Assembly: GCA_025924495.1 (NCBI GenBank)
Contig: JAICIG010000236.1
Location: 1-12,038 of the forward strand
Length of the DNA stretch: 12,038 nt
Reading direction: 5' to 3'
From: Pirellulales bacterium
GTDB taxonomy: Bacteria; Planctomycetota; Planctomycetia; Pirellulales; JAICIG01
A model generated the notes under the pieces. It was given only the letters and a program-made list of their open reading frames with translations, did no database searches and had not been told where the DNA came from. Every line of letters begins with the position of its first letter. Positions within the stretch are counted from its first letter, which is position 1. The position numbers were made by a program, and so were the translations under genes. Of the stretch, positions 7,150 to 12,038 are shown in pieces.

Positions 7150-7989
7150 TCATTTCCTGGCGAAAGCGTCTCGCAGCAGCGAAGCATCAAATTGCCGCGG
7201 AACGGCGCCTTCGGCCGCGTACAGGTAGGCGGCGGCAAGCACGATCGTATTCAATGCCGCAGCAGCCAGGCCAATCAAAATCCATAGTCCGACGGTCACG
7301 ACAGCGCCGACGATCAATCCTGTCACGCCCGCGACCATGGCGCCAAGCACTAATGGGACAAGCGCGATGAGATAGGCGACAAATACGAACAGGCCGATGC
7401 TGAAATTCGCCGTCAGCGATTCGCCCCACGTTTTTCGCAAGATGGCAAACGAGCGTTTGACCGCATCAACGGGCCCCACCTTCTCGACGACAAGCACGGG
7501 GACGACGAAATAGGTCGCCGCGCCCCAGGCCATGCCCAACAGCCCCGCGACAAATTGGCCGGCCTTTTCTGACTGCGACTCGATCGCTCGCAGAATGACC
7601 CCGACCGTGGCGCTGACCAGCGCCCAGCCGACAATCTGCGGTAGCCGCGCCGAGGCCGCACGCAAGCCGTCGCTGATCGTCGGATCTCCGCCGCGAAAGC
7701 GAATAATCGCGCACTCGACCAGAGCGGAATTAAAGAACACGATCACGAAATAGTTGACGAAATAGAAGGCGAACAACAGCAGGTACGCCAGCGGGCCCTG
7801 TGGCGGCTGGCGCTGGTCGAGAATCACTTGTGCCTCGCCGCTAAACCAGAGCGGCGCCGCGAAACTGGCCAGCACCAGAAGGCAGGCGATGCCGCTCATG
7901 GCCGGAAAAGCCAGCAGTTCCTTGTCGAGGCTCAGCACGCGAAAGCTCTGCTGGGCCAATCCCCAACCATTGGAAAGTCTGCGAAACAT
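7150..7989 (-). CDS. Polytopic membrane protein, DUF6159-like
   Basis: I start at the ATG at 7989 (279 residues) because AGGAG lies 8 nt upstream and the protein then opens with MFRRLSNGWGLAQQSFRVL, an amphipathic N-terminus usual in this family; a start at 8019 adds only ten residues and spoils the spacing. Hydrophobic segments at about 25-49, 67-96, 116-136, 146-168, 194-219 and 221-259 suggest six membrane helices. Between helices lie RFRGGDPTISDGL (97-109) and VGPVDAVKRSFAILRKTWGE (171-190), the latter a conserved-looking loop with an amphipathic helix. The whole resembles DUF6159 integral membrane proteins of unknown function. The LamG gene follows on the same strand after 174 bp, so a shared transcript is possible but not shown. 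Confidence 0.75.
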   Translation of the reverse strand: MFRRLSNGWGLAQQSFRVLSLDKELLAFPAMSGIACLLVLASFAAPLWFSGEAQVILDQRQPPQGPLAYLLLFAFYFVNYFVIVFFNSALVECAIIRFRGGDPTISDGLRAASARLPQIVGWALVSATVGVILRAIESQSEKAGQFVAGLLGMAWGAATYFVVPVLVVEKVGPVDAVKRSFAILRKTWGESLTANFSIGLFVFVAYLIALVPLVLGAMVAGVTGLIVGAVVTVGLWILIGLAAAALNTIVLAAAYLYAAEGAVPRQFDASLLRDAFARK

Positions 7990-7997
7990 GACAATGT

Positions 7998-8002
7998 CTC
8001 CT
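7998..8002 (-). promoter_or_regulatory. Ribosome binding site of the DUF6159-like gene
   Basis: AGGAG on the minus strand, 8 nt before the ATG at 7989. It overlaps the coding part of the longer candidate frame from 8019, which argues for the inner start. Confidence 0.6.
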
Positions 8003-8113
8003 GGGGTCGCAGGCGGCAACGGAACGATCGCTTACAGCAGGCGAGGTCGCCTTGGCCGGATCTCGCCGATCATTGTAAGCGCAGCTCACAAGAATTCGAG
8101 AAAATTCCGACTG

Positions 8114-8130
8114 CTTTTGGCCGCCAAAAG
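8114..8130. promoter_or_regulatory. 17-nt perfect palindrome, possible operator
   Basis: CTTTTGGC-C-GCCAAAAG is a perfect inverted repeat with 8-bp arms, lying 125 bp upstream of the minus-strand membrane-protein gene and 180 bp upstream of the GH-like gene. It could be a regulator site or a small stem-loop. Nothing in the window encodes an obvious regulator that would bind it. Confidence 0.3.
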
Positions 8131-8145
8131 AATTGTCAGTAGGTG

Positions 8146-8185
8146 GCATGCTTTCGCGCTTGTGTCAGCGAGCGCGTAAGCATGC
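8146..8185. repeat. Long-armed intergenic hairpin, REP-like
   Basis: Arms GCATGCTTTCGCGCT (8146-8160) and AGCGCGTAAGCATGC (8171-8185) match over 15 positions with one mismatch, around a 10-nt loop. It lies between two divergent promoters, where a terminator would not be needed, so a dispersed palindromic repeat or a regulatory element is more likely. Its core resembles the hairpins at 5258-5291 and 7009-7036. Confidence 0.6.
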
Positions 8186-8253
8186 GATTCGCGGACAGGC
8201 TGGCCGCTGGCCGCGGAATGAGGCCCGAAATCGATTGATGCATTAGCTAGAGG

Positions 8254-8282
8254 TTGGAATTGAGGTTTGTGTGGTCGATAAT
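8254..8282 (+). promoter_or_regulatory. Candidate sigma-70 promoter of the GH71/99-like gene
   Basis: TTGGAA (8254-8259) and GATAAT (8277-8282) are separated by 17 nt and match the consensus at 4/6 and 5/6. Transcription would begin near 8289, leaving a leader of about 22 nt that still includes the Shine-Dalgarno site AGGGAG (8300-8305), 5 nt before the ATG. Arrangement and distance are good; use is unproven. Confidence 0.4.
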
Positions 8283-8310
8283 CGCGGCGGCGTAATCTCA
8301 GGGAGATATC

Positions 8311-9648
8311 ATGGCGGCAACTCGACGCGCGTTCTCACTTTGCATTCCGTTTGCATTCTTATTCGCATCCTGCTGGACAATCTTTGCCGATGAGCCGCGT
8401 ATTGGCGGGGAGCCTGCGTCCCTGGTCGCTCCGTATCGGGGCATTTCCAATCAGGGCGTCGATCGCTCGACGCTGACGGGCAAGGTGCTGTGCGGCTACC
8501 AAGGCTGGTTCGCCGCGGAAGGGGACGGATCGCAGCGAGGCTGGCGGCACTATCCATTTCGCGGGCGGTTCGAGCCTGGCTCGTGCACGATCGATCTATG
8601 GCCGAACGTGAGCGAACTGAGCGACGATGAGAAATTCGCGACTCCTTTCCGCCATGCCGACGGCCGGACGGCTTATGTCTTCTCCTCGTTCAATCGCAAA
8701 ACCGTGCTGCGTCACTTTGAGTGGATGAAGCAGTACGGTATCGAAGGAGTCTTCGTGCAACGATTCGCCGTGGAAACGCTGGCTGAGAAAGATCTACGGC
8801 ACTGCAATACAGTGCTGGCGCATTGCCGCGAGGGCGCTAACCTGCACGGCCGGACGTATGCGGTGATGTACGACCTGTCGGGCCTGCCGGCCGGCGGCGT
8901 AGAAGCGGTGATCGACGACTGGAAAATGCTCGTCGAAAAGATGCGACTCGGCCGCGATGAGAAAGACCAGGCATACCTCGAGCATAAGGGCAATCCGGTT
9001 GTCGCCGTCTGGGGCATAGGCTTCAACGACGGGCGCCAGTATTCGCTGGCCGAATCCGAGCGGCTAATCGCCTTTTTAAAGCACGATCCCGACTATGGCG
9101 GCTGTACCGTCATGGCAGGCGTGCCTACTGGCTGGCGGACGCTCGACGCCGACAGCGTCAAGGACGAGGCATTGCATCGCGTGCTGGCCGACGTTGACAT
9201 GATCAGCCCCTGGACGGTGGGCCGATATGCTACACTCGAGCAGATCGAAGCGCACGCCGAGCGGCGGTGGCGGCCCGATATTGACTGGTGCAAAGAGCAC
9301 GGCAAGGAATATCTGCCGGTCTCGTTTCCCGGCTTCAGTTGGCACAACGGCCATCCGCCGGCGCCATCGAACCAAATTCCGCGCCAAGATGGCAAGTTTC
9401 TCTGGCGGCAATTCGTCGCGGCAAAACGGTCCGGCGCCTCGATGATTTACGTCGCCATGTTCGATGAGATGGACGAAGGGACGGCGATCTTCAAATGCAC
9501 CCACGATCCGCCCATCGGCGCCAGCTCGTTCGTGACCTTCGCCCCGTTGCCTTCCGATCATTACCTGTGGCTGACCGGCATGGGACAGAAGCTACTGCGC
9601 GGCGAGATTGCCGCATCAGCCGACCCGCCCGATCGGGCGAATCACTGA
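8311..9648 (+). CDS. Secreted GH71/99-like glycoside hydrolase
   Basis: This 445-residue protein opens with a signal peptide (cut near IFA-DE, residue 26) and is preceded by AGGGAG 5 nt before the ATG. After GYQGWF (62-67), a hallmark of GH71/99-like proteins, it continues as a single ~380-residue barrel-type domain with segments such as FSSFNRKTVLRHFEWMKQYG, AVMYDLSG, VVAVWGIGF and ISPWTVGRY. Near the end, MFDEMDEGTA places Glu386 and Glu389 three residues apart, which matches the catalytic E-x-x-E pair of the GH99 endo-alpha-mannosidase family. It should cleave a polysaccharide outside the cytoplasm; alpha-mannan is one option, but GH71-type alpha-1,3-glucan or another polymer is equally open. 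It ends 18 bp from the convergent cytochrome gene. A Cys at residue 21 (FASC) is a poor lipobox, so I favour a soluble product. Confidence 0.82.
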   Translation: MAATRRAFSLCIPFAFLFASCWTIFADEPRIGGEPASLVAPYRGISNQGVDRSTLTGKVLCGYQGWFAAEGDGSQRGWRHYPFRGRFEPGSCTIDLWPNVSELSDDEKFATPFRHADGRTAYVFSSFNRKTVLRHFEWMKQYGIEGVFVQRFAVETLAEKDLRHCNTVLAHCREGANLHGRTYAVMYDLSGLPAGGVEAVIDDWKMLVEKMRLGRDEKDQAYLEHKGNPVVAVWGIGFNDGRQYSLAESERLIAFLKHDPDYGGCTVMAGVPTGWRTLDADSVKDEALHRVLADVDMISPWTVGRYATLEQIEAHAERRWRPDIDWCKEHGKEYLPVSFPGFSWHNGHPPAPSNQIPRQDGKFLWRQFVAAKRSGASMIYVAMFDEMDEGTAIFKCTHDPPIGASSFVTFAPLPSDHYLWLTGMGQKLLRGEIAASADPPDRANH

Positions 9649-9666
9649 AAAACGGCACTGATCATG

Positions 9667-11322
9667 TCAAAGTTGCCGCAGGTACGCGACCAGGTCGCTC
9701 TTCTCGTCGGAGCTCAGTTGCAGTCCGAGCACCAGGTTGAAGAACTCGACTGTGTCTTCCAGCGTCAGGCAGCGGCCGTCGTGCATATAAGGCGGACTGT
9801 CCTTGATCCCCCGCAGCGTGAAGGTCTTGATTGGCCCGTCGGGCGCTTCGTCGAGAAATCGTTCCAGATGCAAGTCGTGCATTTGCTGATCCATGAAGAT
9901 CGGCGCGGGGTGGCACTTGCCGCACTCGGCCTTGCCGAAGAACAGCTTCTCGCCGCGCAGCTCGCTGTCGCTCGCCTCGTCTTTCTTCAATCGCCCTAGC
10001 ACATCCAGTTTCGGCGCCGGCGGGAAGTCGAGCATGTTCTGCATCTGCGCCATGTGCGAGACGTGCACGCGGTCGAGAATCATCAAACCTTTCTTCATGG
10101 CGTGCATCGGGTCGCCATTGAAGTAGGCCGTCCGCTGCTCGAACTCGGTAAAGTCCTCGATCGAACGCAGGCTGCGCTTCGAGCTGTGAATCTGCTGGTT
10201 AAACACGCCGCGGAGACTCGTTGTGTCAAGCCGGAAGCGACGTTGCTCGGGGCGATCGTCCGGGTTTAGGTGAAATTGCCCCGTCGTGTGGCCATTCACG
10301 TGGCAGTCAAAGCAGGCCACGCCCAAGCTCGGCTGCGCGCTTTTGCGATCGTCGGTCGGGTTGAACTCCTCCTGGGGCAACGGCGTGAGTAGTAGTCGCA
10401 AACCGTCGAGCTGCACCGGCGTCAGCAAGTCTTTGAACAAGCGGTAGTAGTTATTGATCGACACCACCTCGCCGCGCGAGACATCGCCCAGCTCCGGGCG
10501 GCTTTGCAAATAGATCGCCGGCGGGAATTCGGGCAGGAAGGCCTCGGGCAGATCGTGATCAATATCGAACCGCTCGAGGCGAGGGAACATGGCGATCTGC
10601 ATTTTCGGAAACACCTGCCCGCCGGGCGTTTGCTTCGGATGCGGCAACGAGGGGTACGGAAATGCATTCTTCTCGCGAATCTCTTTCGGGCTGAGCTTGG
10701 CCAGTTCGTCCCAAGTCATTCCTTCGGCCAACCGCGCAGTTGGCCCGACCGGCAACGGCTTGCCGCGCGACATCGTTGCGTCAGGATCCAGTTTTGGTTC
10801 CAGGTTGTAGCGATTCTCGAGCAGCTCTCGCTGGGTTTTCATCACGCCCGGCTTCGCTTCCACGTCGGCCTTCATGATCTCTTCGAACGTTTGCATCGGC
10901 TTTTTCGCGTTCAGCGGATCGCGATAAAAATCAAAGCCGCTAATGCGTCCTTTTTCCGGCTGATCTTCAAAGGCCGACGACGACTCCTGCGAGTTGTCGG
11001 CTTGAAAGACGTCGGACTGATCGTGCTTCGACTTCTTCTGCTCGGGCCGCTCTTCAGGAACTTTGTGGACCGATTGAGCCTCTTGAACGGCATCGTGCGG
11101 CGCTTTGCGGGTATCCTGTTCGACGGCGCGCGGCGCCGCGGTCGTTCGCTGCGCCGCTCGTGGAGCAGGCGCAGCAGGACGCTGAGCTGTCGCAGCAGGT
11201 CGTCGCTCTGGCTGGCGCGAAGCCGGACGAGCGGGTTGCTGTGCAAAGCAAGCGGCGAACAAAGAGGCGAGGCCGAGCAGCGTCGCCAGAGCCAACGCAC
11301 CGCGCAGAGAAAAGCTTTTCAT
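9667..11322 (-). CDS. Secreted di-heme cytochrome c with MauG/CcP-like C-terminus
   Basis: I start at the ATG at 11322 (551 residues): it is followed by a signal peptide (MKSFSLRGALALATLLGLASLFAACFA) and preceded by GAGG at 8 nt, while the longer frame to 11493 adds 57 residues of no recognisable type. Residues ~27-125 are Pro/Ala/Arg- then Gln/Glu/Lys-rich, likely disordered. Heme motifs are CFDCH (337-341) and CGKCH (467-471), 130 residues apart. The C-terminus has TLRGIKDSPPYMHDGR...LEDTVEFFN and a closing DLVAYLRQL, as in bacterial cytochrome c peroxidase/MauG proteins. Over 300 residues precede the first heme, far more than in ordinary peroxidases. The likely place is the periplasm or outer surface; it could be a peroxidase, a MauG-like oxidase or an electron carrier. 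An alternative lipobox reading at AAC25 is possible. Confidence 0.83.
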   Translation of the reverse strand: MKSFSLRGALALATLLGLASLFAACFAQQPARPASRQPERRPAATAQRPAAPAPRAAQRTTAAPRAVEQDTRKAPHDAVQEAQSVHKVPEERPEQKKSKHDQSDVFQADNSQESSSAFEDQPEKGRISGFDFYRDPLNAKKPMQTFEEIMKADVEAKPGVMKTQRELLENRYNLEPKLDPDATMSRGKPLPVGPTARLAEGMTWDELAKLSPKEIREKNAFPYPSLPHPKQTPGGQVFPKMQIAMFPRLERFDIDHDLPEAFLPEFPPAIYLQSRPELGDVSRGEVVSINNYYRLFKDLLTPVQLDGLRLLLTPLPQEEFNPTDDRKSAQPSLGVACFDCHVNGHTTGQFHLNPDDRPEQRRFRLDTTSLRGVFNQQIHSSKRSLRSIEDFTEFEQRTAYFNGDPMHAMKKGLMILDRVHVSHMAQMQNMLDFPPAPKLDVLGRLKKDEASDSELRGEKLFFGKAECGKCHPAPIFMDQQMHDLHLERFLDEAPDGPIKTFTLRGIKDSPPYMHDGRCLTLEDTVEFFNLVLGLQLSSDEKSDLVAYLRQL

Positions 11323-11606
11323 GTTGTGAACCTCGCATCGCAGACGATTGATCGATGAGCGACCGCCGACGCGCAAGCAATCCATAGAGATGGCCACGCG
11401 CAGTGCGGCGAGAATTGCAAACGTCGTGCCGATGAACGCAGTACTGGCTCCGCAGCGAAAAATGCTGGAACCGTGCGCACAATTGAGGCGCACGAACTCG
11501 GGCGTCCGGGGTCACATGATCGCAGCGCGACCAAGCGAGCAAGGATCAAGCAGGAAATCGGGAGAAATGCTGGCGCGTCGTCGGCAATATGGGCAGCGCA
11601 GCGGAG
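11323..11606. other. Intergenic region without a supported gene
   Basis: This 284-bp gap separates the DUF1501 stop from the cytochrome start, both on the minus strand. I see no convincing promoter, no strong hairpin and no coding frame with a ribosome site or known domain. Its length makes co-transcription of the two genes less likely than separate promoters. Confidence 0.4.
11331..11334 (-). promoter_or_regulatory. Ribosome binding site of the di-heme cytochrome gene
   Basis: GAGG on the minus strand ends 8 nt before the ATG at 11322 and supports this inner start together with the signal peptide. Confidence 0.5.
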
Positions 11607-12038
11607 CTAAACGCGAACTGCTTCGGGATTAGTCACCACTTCTTTGACGACTCGCCCGTGAACGTCGGTCAGGCGGAAATCGCGGCCGCTGGAGCGATAG
11701 GTGAGCCGCTCGTGATCGATGCCAAGCAAGTGCAGAATGGTGGCGTGCAAGTCGTGGATCGTTGAGACGTTTTCGACCGCCTGCATGCCCAGTTCGTCCG
11801 TGGCGCCGTAGATGACGCCCCCTTTGGCGCCGCCGCCGGCGAGCCAGACGGTAAACCCTTCGGGATGATGGTCGCGGCCGTCTCGCCCGGCGGAATGAGG
11901 CGTGCGGCCAAACTCGCCTGCCCAGACAATTAACGTCTCCTCGAGCAATCCGCGAGTCTTCAGATCGCGAATCAATCCCGCGATCGCCTGATCGGTGTCG
12001 AGCGCATTCTTTTCGTGCCCGGCTTTGAGATTGCCGTG
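11607..12038 (-). CDS. DUF1501 family protein, C-terminal part
   Basis: The frame is open to the right edge, so only the last 143 residues are seen. They include the strongly conserved features of DUF1501 proteins: [16 protein letters not shown] at the edge, [20 protein letters not shown], the [14 protein letters not shown] loop, [18 protein letters not shown] and [12 protein letters not shown]. The family belongs to the alkaline-phosphatase/sulfatase superfamily, is very abundant in planctomycetes, and usually has a Tat signal and a DUF1549/DUF1553 cytochrome gene beside it; neither can be seen here. The substrate is unknown, so a sulfatase- or phosphatase-like role is only inferred. The TTG at 11975 is internal, not a start. 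Confidence 0.92.
   Translation of the reverse strand, partial: HGNLKAGHEKNALDTDQAIAGLIRDLKTRGLLEETLIVWAGEFGRTPHSAGRDGRDHHPEGFTVWLAGGGAKGGVIYGATDELGMQAVENVSTIHDLHATILHLLGIDHERLTYRSSGRDFRLTDVHGRVVKEVVTNPEAVRV

Larger units (their letters stand above)
7990..8310. other. Divergent intergenic region, 321 bp
   Basis: This gap separates the start of the membrane-protein gene (minus) from the start of the GH-like gene (plus) and so must hold promoters for both. I find a 17-nt palindrome at 8114-8130, a long-armed hairpin at 8146-8185 and a plausible plus-strand promoter at 8254-8282. For the minus gene the only -10 candidate is TACAAT (complement of 8072-8077), with no good -35 at the right distance. 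Small frames crossing the region show no signal peptide, domain or ribosome site. Confidence 0.5.

Noticed and set aside
5737..7287. A 516-codon open frame on the plus strand antisense to the LamG/propeller gene
   Set aside because: It mirrors the repeats of the real gene, is monotonous in Ala/Val/Ile, has no signal or domain, and arises from codon bias on the opposite strand.
8072..8077. TACAAT on the minus strand as a -10 box for the membrane-protein gene
   Set aside because: The sequence 17-18 nt upstream matches the -35 consensus poorly, so it is kept only as a note.
9626..9639. Palindrome CGCCCGATCGGGCG at the end of the GH-like gene as a terminator
   Set aside because: The stem is only five pairs with a four-base loop, lies inside the coding end, and lacks a U-tract; a GC-rich palindrome of this size is expected by chance.
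10504..11358. A 284-codon plus-strand frame
   Set aside because: Arg/Leu-rich product antisense to the di-heme cytochrome with no supporting motif.
11323..11493. N-terminal extension of the di-heme cytochrome
   Set aside because: A signal peptide starts at the ATG at 11322 with a ribosome site; an extension would bury it.
11348..11632. A 94-codon plus-strand frame in the cytochrome/DUF1501 gap
   Set aside because: Arg/Ala-rich, no ribosome site, no recognisable domain, and it overlaps the DUF1501 end.
1..12038. CRISPR arrays, tRNA or rRNA genes, insertion sequences, defence genes
   Set aside because: Looked for repeat-spacer patterns, cloverleaf-like segments, transposase or nuclease motifs and found none.

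Overview
The window looks like chromosomal DNA from a planctomycete, most likely of the Pirellula/Rhodopirellula-like orders. The evidence is the gene content: a DUF1501 protein, a 'Planctomycete/Verrucomicrobium-type' heme-binding domain (TIGR02603-like), a LamG-type secreted protein, several SGNH/alpha-beta hydrolases with Sec signal peptides, and a large di-heme cytochrome. Composition is GC-rich and even along the window. There is no tRNA, rRNA, CRISPR array, transposase or phage gene. This assignment rests on family recognition by eye, not on a search.

Layout, left to right. (1) 1-2007, plus: the C-terminal part of a sugar-dehydrogenase/multiheme cytochrome c fusion cut by the window edge. 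(2) 2008-2183: an intergenic stretch opening with a 7-bp tandem repeat. (3) 2184-3527 and 3586-5205, plus: two adjacent secreted hydrolases, the second carrying two different serine-hydrolase domains. (4) 5206-5316: a short tail-to-tail gap with a strong hairpin. (5) 6975-5317, minus: a secreted LamG protein with a seven-repeat beta-propeller inside the LamG fold. (6) 7989-7150, minus: a polytopic membrane protein (DUF6159-like). (7) 7990-8310: a divergent intergenic region with two inverted repeats and a plausible promoter. (8) 8311-9648, plus: a secreted GH71/99-like glycosidase. (9) 11322-9667, minus: a secreted di-heme cytochrome with a long N-terminal extension. (10) 12038-11607, minus: the C-terminus of a DUF1501 protein.

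Read together, most genes encode exported proteins suited to polysaccharide attack: ester removal (three hydrolase active sites in two genes), glycosidic cleavage (GH99-like), glycan or surface binding (LamG/propeller), and sugar oxidation coupled to c-type cytochromes. That joint role is an inference from co-location; no regulator or transporter typical of a polysaccharide-utilisation locus is visible. I see no defence or mobile system. The most unusual items are the nested LamG/propeller protein, the double-esterase fusion, and three intergenic hairpins that share a core sequence. Several start codons were moved inward from the longest reading frame because of signal peptides and Shine-Dalgarno sites.
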